NCBI RefSeq assembly: GCF_051348905.1
Contig: NC_135238.1
Coordinates: forward strand, 92,069,988 to 92,133,987
Reading direction: 5' to 3'
Source of the DNA: Ranitomeya variabilis
Lineage: Eukaryota; Chordata; Amphibia; Anura; Dendrobatidae
DNA length: 64,000 nucleotides
The notes below the pieces were generated by a model, which was given only the letters and a program-made list of their open reading frames with translations, searched no databases and was not told the origin of the DNA. Below are positions 21,210 to 32,806 of this stretch, one piece after another. How positions within the stretch are numbered: position 1 is the first letter of the stretch; every line of letters starts with the position of its first letter. The translations under genes and the position numbers were made by a program.

Positions 21210-21553
21210 GTTTAATCTGCTTGTTACACGTTGTATTGTTTTGATTTCTTTTCTAGCCCAAGCGGTAGATACTTCAAGCTTGAAAGTTTATCTTCCTTTT
21301 TAAGAAAGCTGCTATCAAACTTTGCAGAGTCAGAAGTGTAATTCCACTGGTTTTATCTTTTAATGCTTGATGCATCCTTTATTCTCTAAAGAAAATTATA
21401 TCATCTAATTCCTTTTTAAGCACTTCGACAGCAGAGATTTTTTTCTCTCAACTGCACTATGTTAGGACTGTGGTAAAGACAGGTTTAATGTCATACAAGA
21501 ACAAAAGTCCTCTTTTTTTGGCTAAAATGGCCCAAACTGAGGTGAAGAAAGAA

Positions 21554-21627
21554 AAGCACTGCTGACATTTGAAATCAAGATTTTCTGTTTACTAAACAGG
21601 CGCTTTGACCAACTAAGCTAAAGACAA
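21554..21627 (-). pseudogene. tRNA-Thr pseudogene, unit 18, A57 variant
   Basis: Further decayed: TTCGAA is TTTGAA on the plus strand, changing G57 to A in the T-loop. Thirteen later copies share this. Confidence 0.85.
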
Positions 21628-21813
21628 AATCCACTGGTTTTATGTTGTTATGCTTGATGCCATCTTCCTTCCTTTTTGGCCCCTATACAGAAGAAATTCT
21701 TAATCTCACAATTGCACTATCAGTAGAGACGCAGCCAAGGTAAATTTGAGGTTTTACGCAAGTGAAATTCCCATTTTTGAGATAGGAAGTTTGTTTTTCA
21801 GATGATGAAAACA

Positions 21814-21887
21814 AGGCACTGCTGAGATTCGAACTCAGGATCTCCTGTTTACTAGACAGGCGCTTTAACCAACTAAGCCACAGCACC
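21814..21887 (-). tRNA. tRNA-Thr-AGT: tRNA-Thr (AGT), unit 19
   Basis: Canonical array form. Confidence 0.95.
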
Positions 21888-22334
21888 ACAAGCTGGAAAG
21901 CCTATGAAATCTAGGGAAGATGTCAGCACCAATCAAAACTTTCAAGTGGTTAACTTAGCAAGACAACATTGAGTTGAGTTTCATTCCATGCACACAGAAA
22001 CGAGGAACAGGATGTAATTCTCAGTCATGAAGTCCAGCTTTAATTTGGGACTTATTTTTCTTCCAAGTTATGACACAAAATAGGCGGATTGAAGGAATTC
22101 CACGGCAGGGCCAATGGAGGAAAAATTAGGAATGATTGAAAAGTTGGTATTAAAACCCTGAGCACTGGTTTATTTCCTACAGAGTTTGCCCCAATCTAAC
22201 TTTAAAAAATAGACACTGTAGGAGATAATATAAGGCCACTCTGACAAAAGCTGACATAAAATCTTCAGAGAAAGCACACTGACTGGTAAAAATAATCATT
22301 ACATCTTATCTCCTTAGCGCATGAGCGCCATGTA

Positions 22335-22416
22335 GACGAGGTGGCCGAGTGGTTAAGGCGATGGACTGCTAATCCATTGTGCTCTGCATGCATGGGTTCG
22401 AATCCCATCCTCGTCG
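22335..22416 (+). tRNA. tRNA-Ser-GCT: tRNA-Ser (GCT), unit 19, canonical
   Basis: T-loop TTCGAAT. Confidence 0.95.
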
Positions 22417-22760
22417 GTTTAATCTGCTTGTTACACGTTGTATTGTTTTGATTTCTTTTCTAGCCCAAGCGGTAGATACTTCAAGCTTGAAAGTTTATCT
22501 TCCTTTTTAAGAAAGCTGCTATCAAACTTTGCAGAGTCAGAAGTGTAATTCCACTGGTTTTATCTTTTAATGCTTGATGCATCCTTTATTCTCTAAAGAA
22601 AATTATATCATCTAATTCCTTTTTAAGCACTTCGACAGCAGAGATTTTTTTCTCTCAACTGCACTATGTTAGGACTGTGGTAAAGACAGGTTTAATGTCA
22701 TACAAGAACAAAAGTCCTCTTTCTTTGGCTAAAATGGCCCAAACTGAGGTGAAGAAAGAA

Positions 22761-22835
22761 AAGCACTGCTGACATTCGAAATCAAGATTTTCTGTTTACT
22801 AAACAGGCGCTTTGACCAACTAAGCTAAAGGACAA
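22761..22835 (-). pseudogene. tRNA-Thr pseudogene, unit 19, +1 base
   Basis: Carries the extra G described for unit 4. Confidence 0.85.
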
Positions 22836-23021
22836 AATCCACTGGTTTTATGTTGTTATGCTTGATGCCATCTTCCTTCCTTTTTGGCCCCTATACAGAA
22901 GAAATTCTTAATCTCACAATTGCACTATCAGTAGAGACGCAGCCAAGGTAAATTTGAGGTTTTACGCAAGTGAAATTCCCATTTTTAAGATAGGAAGTTT
23001 GTTTTTCAGATGATGAAAACA

Positions 23022-23095
23022 AGGCACTGCTGAGATTCGAACTCAGGATCTCCTGTTTACTAGACAGGCGCTTTAACCAACTAAGCCACAGCACC
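23022..23095 (-). tRNA. tRNA-Thr-AGT: tRNA-Thr (AGT), unit 20
   Basis: Canonical array form. Confidence 0.95.
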
Positions 23096-23542
23096 ACAAG
23101 CTGGAAAGCCTATGAAATCTAGGGAAGATGTCAGCACCAATCAAAACTTTCAAGTGGTTAACTTAGCAAGACAACATTGAGTTGAGTTTCATTCCATGCA
23201 CACAGAAACGAGGAACAGGATGTAATTCTCAGTCATGAAGTCCAGCTTTAATTTGGGACTTATTTTTCTTCCAAGTTATGACACAAAATAGGCGGATTGA
23301 AGGAATTCCACGGCAGGGCCAAAGGAGGAAAAATTAGGAATGATTGAAAAGTTGGTATTAAAACCCTGAGCACTGGTTTATTTCTTACAGAGTTTGCCCC
23401 ATTCTAACTTTAAAAAATAGACACTGTAGGAGATAATATAAGGCCACTCTGACAAAAGCTGACATAAAATCTTCAGAGAAAGCACACTGACTGGTAAAAA
23501 TAATCATTACATCTTATCTCCTTAGCGCATGAGCGCCATGTA

Positions 23543-23624
23543 GACGAGGTGGCCGAGTGGTTAAGGCGATGGACTGCTAATCCATTGTGCTCTGCATGCA
23601 TGGGTTCGAATCCCATCCTCGTCG
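23543..23624 (+). tRNA. tRNA-Ser-GCT: tRNA-Ser (GCT), unit 20, canonical
   Basis: T-loop TTCGAAT. A private extra T sits in the downstream spacer near 23831. Confidence 0.95.
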
Positions 23625-23969
23625 GTTTAATCTGCTTGTTACACGTTGTATTGTTTTGATTTCTTTTCTAGCCCAAGCGGTAGATACTTCAAGCTTGAAA
23701 GTTTATCTTCCTTTTTAAGAAAGCTGCTATCAAACTTTGCAGAGTCAGAAGTGTAATTCCACTGGTTTTATCTTTTAATGCTTGATGCATCCTTTATTCT
23801 CTAAAGAAAATTATATCATCTAATTCCTTTTTTAAGCACTTCGACAGCAGAGATTTTTTTCTCTCAACTGCACTATGTTAGGACTGTGGTAAAGACAGGT
23901 TTAATGTCATACAAGAACAAAAGTCCTCTTTTTTTGGCTAAAATGGCCCAAACTGAGGTGAAGAAAGAA

Positions 23970-24043
23970 AAGCACTGCTGACATTCGAAATCAAGATTTT
24001 CTGTTTACTAAACAGGCGCTTTGACCAACTAAGCTAAAGACAA
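23970..24043 (-). pseudogene. tRNA-Thr pseudogene, unit 20
   Basis: Same form as unit 1. Confidence 0.85.
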
Positions 24044-24221
24044 AATCCACTGGTTTTATGTTTGATGCCATCTTCCTTCCTTTTTGGCCCCTATACAGAA
24101 GAAATTCTTAATCTCACAATTGCACTATCAGTAGAGACGCAGCCAAGGTAAATTTGAGGTTTTACGCAAGTGAAATTCCCATTTTTAAGATAGGAAGTTT
24201 GTTTTTCAGATGATGAAAACA

Positions 24222-24295
24222 AGGCACTGCTGAGATTCGAACTCAGGATCTCCTGTTTACTAGACAGGCGCTTTAACCAACTAAGCCACAGCACC
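24222..24295 (-). tRNA. tRNA-Thr-AGT: tRNA-Thr (AGT), unit 21
   Basis: Canonical array form. Confidence 0.95.
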
Positions 24296-24742
24296 ACAAG
24301 CTGGAAAGCCTATGAAATCTAGGGAAGATGTCAGCACCAATCAAAACTTTCAAGTGGTTAACTTAGCAAGACAACATTGAGTTGAGTTTCATTCCATGCA
24401 CACAGAAACGAGGAACAGGATGTAATTCTCAGTCATGAAGTCCAGCTTTAATTTGGGACTTATTTTTCTTCCAAGTTATGACACAAAATAGGCGGATTGA
24501 AGGAATTCCACGGCAGGGCCAAAGGAGGAAAAATTAGGAATGATTGAAAAGTTGGTATTAAAACCCTGAGCACTGGTTTATTTCTTACAGAGTTTGCCCC
24601 ATTCTAACTTTAAAAAATAGACAATGTAGGAGATAATATAAGGCCACTCTGACAAAAGCTGACATAAAATCTTCAGAGAAAGCACACTGACTGGTAAAAA
24701 TTATCATTACATCTTATCTCCTTAGCGCATGAGCGCCATGTA

Positions 24743-24824
24743 GACGAGGTGGCCGAGTGGTTAAGGCGATGGACTGCTAATCCATTGTGCTCTGCATGCA
24801 TGGGTTCGAATCCCATCCTCGTCG
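24743..24824 (+). tRNA. tRNA-Ser-GCT: tRNA-Ser (GCT), unit 21, canonical
   Basis: Flank variants as in unit 18. Confidence 0.95.
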
Positions 24825-25168
24825 GTTTAATCTGCTTGTTACACGTTGTATTGTTTTGATTTCTTTTCTAGCCCAAGCGGTAGATACTTCAAGCTTGAAA
24901 GTTTATCTTCCTTTTTAAGAAAGCTGCTATCAAACTTTGCAGAGTCAGAAGTGTAATTCCACTGGTTTTATCTTTTAATGCTTGATGCATCCTTTATTCT
25001 CTAAAGAAAATTATATCATCTAATTCCTTTTTAAGCACTTCGACAGCAGAGATTTTTTTCTCTCAACTGCACTATGTTAGGACTGTGGTAAAGACAGGTT
25101 TAATGTCATACAAGAACAAAAGTCCTCTTTTTTTGGCTAAAATGGCCCAAACTGAGGTGAAGAAAGAA

Positions 25169-25242
25169 AAGCACTGCTGACATTTGAAATCAAGATTTTC
25201 TGTTTACTAAACAGGCGCTTTGACCAACTAAGCTAAAGACAA
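25169..25242 (-). pseudogene. tRNA-Thr pseudogene, unit 21, A57 variant
   Basis: As unit 18. Confidence 0.85.
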
Positions 25243-25428
25243 AATCCACTGGTTTTATGTTGTTATGCTTGATGCCATCTTCCTTCCTTTTTGGCCCCTA
25301 TACAGAAGAAATTCTTAATCTCACAATTGCACTATCAGTAGAGACGCAGCCAAGGTAAATTTGAGGTTTTACGCAAGTGAAATTCCCATTTTTAAGATAG
25401 GAAGTTTGTTTTTCAGATGATGAAAACA

Positions 25429-25502
25429 AGGCACTGCTGAGATTCGAACTCAGGATCTCCTGTTTACTAGACAGGCGCTTTAACCAACTAAGCCACAGCA
25501 CC
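25429..25502 (-). tRNA. tRNA-Thr-AGT: tRNA-Thr (AGT), unit 22
   Basis: Canonical array form in the shortened unit; it has no tRNA-Ser partner, and all but about 42 bp of its normal upstream spacer is gone. Confidence 0.94.
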
Positions 25503-25595
25503 ACAAGCTGGAAAGCCTATGAAATCTAGGGAAGATGTCAGCACAAAAGTCCTCTTTTTTTGGCTAAAATGGCCCAAACTGAGGTGAAGAAAGAA

Positions 25596-25669
25596 AAGCA
25601 CTGCTGACATTCGAAATCAAGATTTTCTGTTTACTAAACAGGCGCTTTGACCAACTAAGCTAAAGACAA
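25596..25669 (-). pseudogene. tRNA-Thr pseudogene, unit 22
   Basis: CG-core form, brought close upstream of the unit 22 tRNA-Thr gene by the deletion. Confidence 0.85.
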
Positions 25670-25847
25670 AATCCACTGGTTTTATGTTTGATGCCATCTT
25701 CCTTCCTTTTTGGCCCCTATACAGAAGAAATTCTTAATCTCACAATTGCACTATCAGTAGAGACGCAGCCAAGGTAAATTTGAGGTTTTACGCAAGTGAA
25801 ATTCCCATTTTTAAGATAGGAAGTTTGTTTTTCAGATGATGAAAACA

Positions 25848-25921
25848 AGGCACTGCTGAGATTCGAACTCAGGATCTCCTGTTTACTAGACAGGCGCTTT
25901 AACCAACTAAGCCACAGCACC
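25848..25921 (-). tRNA. tRNA-Thr-AGT: tRNA-Thr (AGT), unit 23
   Basis: Canonical array form. Confidence 0.95.
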
Positions 25922-26368
25922 ACAAGCTGGAAAGCCTATGAAATCTAGGGAAGATGTCAGCACCAATCAAAACTTTCAAGTGGTTAACTTAGCAAGACAA
26001 CATTGAGTTGAGTTTCATTCCATGCACACAGAAACGAGGAACAGGATGTAATTCTCAGTCATGAAGTCCAGCTTTAATTTGGGACTTATTTTTCTTCCAA
26101 GTTATGACACAAAATAGGCGGATTGAAGGAATTCCACGGCAGGGCCAAAGGAGGAAAAATTAGGAATGATTGAAAAGTTGGTATTAAAACCCTGAGCACT
26201 GGTTTATTTCTTACAGAGTTTGCCCCATTCTAACTTTAAAAAATAGACAATGTAGGAGATAATATAAGGCCACTCTGACAAAAGCTGACATAAAATCTTC
26301 AGAGAAAGCACACTGACTGGTAAAAATTATCATTACATCTTATCTCCTTAGCGCATGAGCGCCATGTA

Positions 26369-26450
26369 GACGAGGTGGCCGAGTGGTTAAGGCGATGGAC
26401 TGCTAATCCATTGTGCTCTGCATGCATGGGTTCGAATCCCATCCTCGTCG
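26369..26450 (+). tRNA. tRNA-Ser-GCT: tRNA-Ser (GCT), unit 23, canonical
   Basis: Flank variants as in unit 18. Confidence 0.95.
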
Positions 26451-26794
26451 GTTTAATCTGCTTGTTACACGTTGTATTGTTTTGATTTCTTTTCTAGCCC
26501 AAGCGGTAGATACTTCAAGCTTGAAAGTTTATCTTCCTTTTTAAGAAAGCTGCTATCAAACTTTGCAGAGTCAGAAGTGTAATTCCACTGGTTTTATCTT
26601 TTAATGCTTGATGCATCCTTTATTCTCTAAAGAAAATTATATCATCTAATTCCTTTTTAAGCACTTCGACAGCAGAGATTTTTTTCTCTCAACTGCACTA
26701 TGTTAGGACTGTGGTAAAGACAGGTTTAATGTCATACAAGAACAAAAGTCCTCTTTTTTTGGCTAAAATGGCCCAAACTGAGGTGAAGAAAGAA

Positions 26795-26868
26795 AAGCAC
26801 TGCTGACATTTGAAATCAAGATTTTCTGTTTACTAAACAGGCGCTTTGACCAACTAAGCTAAAGACAA
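26795..26868 (-). pseudogene. tRNA-Thr pseudogene, unit 23, A57 variant
   Basis: As unit 18. Confidence 0.85.
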
Positions 26869-27046
26869 AATCCACTGGTTTTATGTTTGATGCCATCTTC
26901 CTTCCTTTTTGGCCCCTATACAGAAGAAATTCTTAATCTCACAATTGCACTATCAGTAGAGACGCAGCCAAGGTAAATTTGAGGTTTTACGCAAGTGAAA
27001 TTCCCATTTTTAAGATAGGAAGTTTGTTTTTCAGATGATGAAAACA

Positions 27047-27094
27047 AGGCACTGTTTACTAGACAGGCGCTTTAACCAACTAAGCCACAGCACC
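27047..27094 (-). pseudogene. Truncated tRNA-Thr, unit 24 (T arm deleted)
   Basis: A 26-bp deletion between CTG direct repeats removes the T arm, the variable loop and part of the 3' anticodon stem, leaving 48 bp. The A box, anticodon AGT and acceptor ends remain, but with no B box and no T arm this copy cannot be a working tRNA gene. The deletion accounts exactly for the 1181-bp length of the unit. Confidence 0.93.
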
Positions 27095-27541
27095 ACAAGC
27101 TGGAAAGCCTATGAAATCTAGGGAAGATGTCAGCACCAATCAAAACTTTCAAGTGGTTAACTTAGCAAGACAACATTGAGTTGAGTTTCATTCCATGCAC
27201 ACAGAAACGAGGAACAGGATGTAATTCTCAGTCATGAAGTCCAGCTTTAATTTGGGACTTATTTTTCTTCCAAGTTATGACACAAAATAGGCGGATTGAA
27301 GGAATTCCACGGCAGGGCCAATGGAGGAAAAATTAGGAATGATTGAAAAGTTGGTATTAAAACCCTGAGCACTGGTTTATTTCCTACAGAGTTTGCCCCA
27401 ATCTAACTTTAAAAAATAGACACTGTAGGAGATAATATAAGGCCACTCTGACAAAAGCTGACATAAAATCTTCAGAGAAAGCACACTGACTGGTAAAAAT
27501 AATCATTACATCTTATCTCCTTAGCGCATGAGCGCCATGTA

Positions 27542-27623
27542 GACGAGGTGGCCGAGTGGTTAAGGCGATGGACTGCTAATCCATTGTGCTCTGCATGCAT
27601 GGGTTCGAATCCCATCCTCGTCG
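27542..27623 (+). tRNA. tRNA-Ser-GCT: tRNA-Ser (GCT), unit 24, canonical
   Basis: T-loop TTCGAAT; unaffected by the tRNA-Thr deletion in the same unit. Confidence 0.95.
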
Positions 27624-27967
27624 GTTTAATCTGCTTGTTACACGTTGTATTGTTTTGATTTCTTTTCTAGCCCAAGCGGTAGATACTTCAAGCTTGAAAG
27701 TTTATCTTCCTTTTTAAGAAAGCTGCTATCAAACTTTGCAGAGTCAGAAGTGTAATTCCACTGGTTTTATCTTTTAATGCTTGATGCATCCTTTATTCTC
27801 TAAAGAAAATTATATCATCTAATTCCTTTTTAAGCACTTCGACAGCAGAGATTTTTTTCTCTCAACTGCACTATGTTAGGACTGTGGTAAAGACAGGTTT
27901 AATGTCATACAAGAACAAAAGTCCTCTTTTTTTGGCTAAAATGGCCCAAACTGAGGTGAAGAAAGAA

Positions 27968-28041
27968 AAGCACTGCTGACATTCGAAATCAAGATTTTCT
28001 GTTTACTAAACAGGCGCTTTGACCAACTAAGCTAAAGACAA
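27968..28041 (-). pseudogene. tRNA-Thr pseudogene, unit 24
   Basis: CG-core form. Confidence 0.85.
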
Positions 28042-28227
28042 AATCCACTGGTTTTATGTTGTTATGCTTGATGCCATCTTCCTTCCTTTTTGGCCCCTAT
28101 ACAGAAGAAATTCTTAATCTCACAATTGCACTATCAGTAGAGACGCAGCCAAGGTAAATTTGAGGTTTTACGCAAGTGAAATTCCCATTTTGAAGATAGG
28201 AAGTTTGTTTTTCAGATGATGAAAACA

Positions 28228-28301
28228 AGGCACTGCTGAGATTCGAACTCAGGATCTCCTGTTTACTAGACAGGCGCTTTAACCAACTAAGCCACAGCAC
28301 C
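28228..28301 (-). tRNA. tRNA-Thr-AGT: tRNA-Thr (AGT), unit 25
   Basis: Canonical T-loop, although the 3' flank has the ATTTTGAAGAT form otherwise linked to the T56 copies of units 12, 14 and 15; this suggests a recombinant or the ancestor of that variant. Confidence 0.95.
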
Positions 28302-28748
28302 ACAAGCTGGAAAGCCTATGAAATCTAGGGAAGATGTCAGCACCAATCAAAACTTTCAAGTGGTTAACTTAGCAAGACAACATTGAGTTGAGTTTCATTC
28401 CATGCACACAGAAACGAGGAACAGGATGTAATTCTCAGTCATGAAGTCCAGCTTTAATTTGGGACTTATTTTTCTTCCAAGTTATGACACAAAATAGGCG
28501 GATTGAAGGAATTCCATGGCAGGGCCAATGGAGGAAAAATTAGGAATGATTGAAAAGTTGGTATTAAAACCCTGAGCACTGGTTTATTTCCTACAGAGTT
28601 TGCCCCAATCTAACTTTAAAAAATAGACACTGTAGGAGATAATATAAGGCCACTCTGACAAAAGCTGACATAAAATCTTCAGAGAAAGCACACTGACTGG
28701 TAAAAATAATCATTACATCTTATCTCCTTAGCGCATGAGCGCCATGTA

Positions 28749-28830
28749 GACGAGGTGGCCGAGTGGTTAAGGCGATGGACTGCTAATCCATTGTGCTCTG
28801 CATGCATGGGTTCGAATCCCATCCTCGTCG
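28749..28830 (+). tRNA. tRNA-Ser-GCT: tRNA-Ser (GCT), unit 25, canonical
   Basis: T-loop TTCGAAT. The upstream spacer has a private CCATGGC in place of CCACGGC. Confidence 0.95.
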
Positions 28831-29174
28831 GTTTAATCTGCTTGTTACACGTTGTATTGTTTTGATTTCTTTTCTAGCCCAAGCGGTAGATACTTCAAGC
28901 TTGAAAGTTTATCTTCCTTTTTAAGAAAGCTGCTATCAAACTTTGCAGAGTCAGAAGTGTAATTCCACTGGTTTTATCTTTTAATGCTTGATGCATCCTT
29001 TATTCTCTAAAGAAAATTATATCATCTAATTCCTTTTTAAGCACTTCGACAGCGGAGATTTTTTTCTCTCAACTGCACTATGTTAGGACTGTGGTAAAGA
29101 CAGGTTTAATGTCATACAAGAACAAAAGTCCTCTTTTTTTGGCTAAAATGGCCCAAACTGAGGTGAAGAAAGAA

Positions 29175-29248
29175 AAGCACTGCTGACATTCGAAATCAAG
29201 ATTTTCTGTTTACTAAACAGGCGCTTTGACCAACTAAGCTAAAGACAA
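29175..29248 (-). pseudogene. tRNA-Thr pseudogene, unit 25
   Basis: CG-core form. Confidence 0.85.
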
Positions 29249-29426
29249 AATCCACTGGTTTTATGTTTGATGCCATCTTCCTTCCTTTTTGGCCCCTATA
29301 CAGAAGAAATTCTTAATCTCACAATTGCACTATCAGTAGAGACGCAGCCAAGGTAAATTTGAGGTTTTACGCAAGTGAAATTCCCATTTTTAAGATAGGA
29401 AGTTTGTTTTTCAGATGATGAAAACA

Positions 29427-29500
29427 AGGCACTGCTGAGATTCGAACTCAGGATCTCCTGTTTACTAGACAGGCGCTTTAACCAACTAAGCCACAGCACC
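29427..29500 (-). tRNA. tRNA-Thr-AGT: tRNA-Thr (AGT), unit 26
   Basis: Canonical array form. Confidence 0.95.
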
Positions 29501-29947
29501 ACAAGCTGGAAAGCCTATGAAATCTAGGGAAGATGTCAGCACCAATCAAAACTTTCAAGTGGTTAACTTAGCAAGACAACATTGAGTTGAGTTTCATTCC
29601 ATGCACACAGAAACGAGGAACAGGATGTAATTCTCAGTCATGAAGTCCAGCTTTAATTTGGGACTTATTTTTCTTCCAAGTTATGACACAAAATAGGCGG
29701 ATTGAAGGAATTCCACGGCAGGGCCAATGGAGGAAAAATTAGGAATGATTGAAAAGTTGGTATTAAAACCCTGAGCACTGGTTTATTTCTTACAGAGTTT
29801 GCCCCATTCTAACTTTAAAAAATAGACAATGTAGGAGATAATATAAGGCCACTCTGACAAAAGCTGACATAAAATCTTCAGAGAAAGCACACTGACTGGT
29901 AAAAATAATCATTACATGTTATCTCCTTAGCGCATGAGCGCCATGTA

Positions 29948-30029
29948 GACGAGGTGGCCGAGTGGTTAAGGCGATGGACTGCTAATCCATTGTGCTCTGC
30001 ATGCATGGGTTCGAATCCCATCCTCGTCG
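29948..30029 (+). tRNA. tRNA-Ser-GCT: tRNA-Ser (GCT), unit 26, canonical
   Basis: First unit with the CATGTTA 5' flank variant. Confidence 0.95.
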
Positions 30030-30373
30030 GTTTAATCTGCTTGTTACACGTTGTATTGTTTTGATTTCTTTTCTAGCCCAAGCGGTAGATACTTCAAGCT
30101 TGAAAGTTTATCTTCCTTTTTAAGAAAGCTGCTATCAAACTTTGCAGAGTCAGAAGTGTAATTCCACTGGTTTTATCTTTTAATGCTTGATGCATCCTTT
30201 ATTCTCTAAAGAAAATGATATCATCTAATTCCTTTTTAAGCACTTCGACAGCAGAGATTTTTTTCTCTCAACTGCACTATGTTAGGACTGTGGTAAAGAC
30301 AGGTTTAATGTCATACAAGAACAAAAGTCCTCTTTTTTTGGCTAAAATGGCCCAAACTGAGGTGAAGAAAGAA

Positions 30374-30447
30374 AAGCACTGCTGACATTCGAAATCAAGA
30401 TTTTCTGTTTACTAAACAGGCGCTTTGACCAAGTAAGCTAAAGACAA
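30374..30447 (-). pseudogene. tRNA-Thr pseudogene, unit 26
   Basis: CG-core form with a private C-to-G change (plus strand CCAAGTAAGC) in the A-box region. Confidence 0.85.
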
Positions 30448-30625
30448 AATCCACTGGTTTTATGTTTGATGCCATCTTCCTTCCTTTTTGGCCCCTATAC
30501 AGAAGAAATTCTTAATCTCACAATTGCACTATCAGTAGAGACGCAGCCAAGGTAAATTTGAGGTTTTACGCAAGTGAAATTCCCATTTTTAAGATAGGAA
30601 GTTTGTTTTCCAGATGATGAAAACA

Positions 30626-30699
30626 AGGCACTGCTGAGATTCGAACTCAGGATCTCCTGTTTACTAGACAGGCGCTTTAACCAACTAAGCCACAGCACC
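30626..30699 (-). tRNA. tRNA-Thr-AGT: tRNA-Thr (AGT), unit 27
   Basis: Canonical gene; a private T-to-C change lies in its 3' flank beyond the terminator. Confidence 0.95.
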
Positions 30700-31146
30700 A
30701 CAAGCTGGAAAGCCTATGAAATCTAGGGAAGATGTCAGCACCAATCAAAACTTTCAAGTGGTTAACTTAGCAAGACAACATTGAGTTGAGTTTCATTCCA
30801 TGCACACAGAAACGAGGAACAGGATGTAATTCTCAGTCATGAAGTCCAGCTTTAATTTGGGACTTATTTTTCTTCCAAGTTATGACACAAAATAGGCGGA
30901 TTGAAGGAATTCCACGGCAGGGCCAAAGGAGGAAAAATTAGGAATGATTGAAAAGTTGGTATTAAAACCCTGAGCACTGGTTTATTTCTTACAGAGTTTG
31001 CCCCATTCTAACTTTAAAAAATAGACACTGTAGGAGATAATATAAGGCCACTCTGACAAAAGCTGACATAAAATCTTCAAAGAAAGCACACTGACTGGTA
31101 AAAATAATCATTACATCTTATCTCCTTAGCGCATGAGCGGCATGTA

Positions 31147-31228
31147 GACGAGGTGGCCGAGTGGTTAAGGCGATGGACTGCTAATCCATTGTGCTCTGCA
31201 TGCATGGGTTCGAATCCCATCCTCGTCG
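31147..31228 (+). tRNA. tRNA-Ser-GCT: tRNA-Ser (GCT), unit 27, canonical
   Basis: The 5' flank has GCGGCATG instead of GCGCCATG; first of the six 1234-bp units. Confidence 0.95.
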
Positions 31229-31358
31229 GTTTAATCTGCTTGTTACACGTTGTATTGTTTTGATTTCTTTTCTAGCCCAAGCGGTAGATACTTCAAGCTT
31301 GAAAGTTTATCTTCCTTTTTAAGAAAGCTGCTATCAAACTTTGCAGAGTCAGAAGTGT

Positions 31359-31412
31359 AATTCCACTGGTTTTATCTTTTAATGCAATTCCACTGGTTTT
31401 ATCTTTTAATGC
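31359..31412. repeat. 27-bp tandem duplication, unit 27
   Basis: Two adjacent copies of a 27-bp segment starting AATTCCACTGG and ending TTTTAATGC. They account for the 27 bp by which this unit exceeds 1207. Confidence 0.95.
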
Positions 31413-31599
31413 TTGATGCATCCTTTATTCTCTAAAGAAAATTATATCATCTAATTCCTTTTTAAGCACTTCGACAGCAGAGATTTTTTTCTCTCAACTG
31501 CACTATGTTAGGACTGTGGTAAAGACAGGTTTAATGTCATACAAGAACAAAAGTCCTCTTTTTTTGGCTAAAATGGCCCAAACTGAGGTGAAGAAAGAA

Positions 31600-31673
31600 A
31601 AGCACTGCTGACATTCGAAATCAAGATTTTCTGTTTACTAAACAGGCGCTTTGACCAACTAAGCTAAAGACAA
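31600..31673 (-). pseudogene. tRNA-Thr pseudogene, unit 27
   Basis: CG-core form. Confidence 0.85.
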
Positions 31674-31859
31674 AATCCACTGGTTTTATGTTGTTATGCT
31701 TGATGCCATCTTCCTTCCTTTTTGGCCCCTATACAGAAGAAATTCTTAATCTCACAATTGCACTATCAGTAGAGACGCAGCCAAGGTAAATTTGAGGTTT
31801 TACGCAAGTGAAATTCCCATTTTTAAGATAGGAAGTTTGTTTTTCAGATGATGAAAACA

Positions 31860-31933
31860 AGGCACTGCTGAGATTCGAACTCAGGATCTCCTGTTTACTA
31901 GACAGGCGCTTTAACCAACTAAGCCACAGCACC
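31860..31933 (-). tRNA. tRNA-Thr-AGT: tRNA-Thr (AGT), unit 28
   Basis: Canonical array form. Confidence 0.95.
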
Positions 31934-32380
31934 ACAAGCTGGAAAGCCTATGAAATCTAGGGAAGATGTCAGCACCAATCAAAACTTTCAAGTGGTTAAC
32001 TTAGCAAGACAACATTGAGTTGAGTTTCATTCCATGCACACAGAAACGAGGAACAGGATGTAATTCTCAGTCATGAAGTCCAGCTTTAATTTGGGACTTA
32101 TTTTTCTTCCAAGTTATGACACAAAATAGGCGGATTGAAGGAATTCCACGGCAGGGCCAAAGGAGGAAAAATTAGGAATGATTGAAAAGTTGGTATTAAA
32201 ACCCTGAGCACTGGTTTATTTCTTACAGAGTTTGCCCCATTCTAACTTTAAAAAATAGACAATGTAGGAGATAATATAAGGCCACTCTGACAAAAGCTGA
32301 CATAAAATCTTCAGAGAAAGCACACTGACTGGTAAAAATTATCATTACATCTTATCTCCTTAGCGCATGAGCGCCATGTA

Positions 32381-32462
32381 GACGAGGTGGCCGAGTGGTT
32401 AAGGCGATGGACTGCTAATCCATTGTGCTCTGCATGCATGGGTTCGAATCCCATCCTCGTCG
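32381..32462 (+). tRNA. tRNA-Ser-GCT: tRNA-Ser (GCT), unit 28, canonical
   Basis: Flank variants as in unit 18. Confidence 0.95.
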
Positions 32463-32806
32463 GTTTAATCTGCTTGTTACACGTTGTATTGTTTTGATTT
32501 CTTTTCTAGCCCAAGCGGTAGATACTTCAAGCTTGAAAGTTTATCTTCCTTTTTAAGAAAGCTGCTATCAAACTTTGCAGAGTCAGAAGTGTAATTCCAC
32601 TGGTTTTATCTTTTAATGCTTGATGCATCCTTTATTCTCTAAAGAAAATTATATCATCTAATTCCTTTTTAAGCACTTCGACAGCAGAGATTTTTTTCTC
32701 TCAACTGCACTATGTTAGGACTGTGGTAAAGACAGGTTTAATGTCATACAAGAACAAAAGTCCTCTTTTTTTGGCTAAAATGGCCCAAACTGAGGTGAAG
32801 AAAGAA

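Larger units (their letters stand above)
25299..25717. repeat. Truncated repeat unit 22 (419 bp)
   Basis: The unit jumps from the sequence just after tRNA-Thr (GTCAGCAC) straight to AAAAGTCC before the pseudogene, losing 780 bp that include tRNA-Ser. The breakpoint at about 25543-25545 has a 2-bp AC microhomology. The tRNA-Thr gene and the pseudogene survive and lie only 93 bp apart. Confidence 0.93.
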
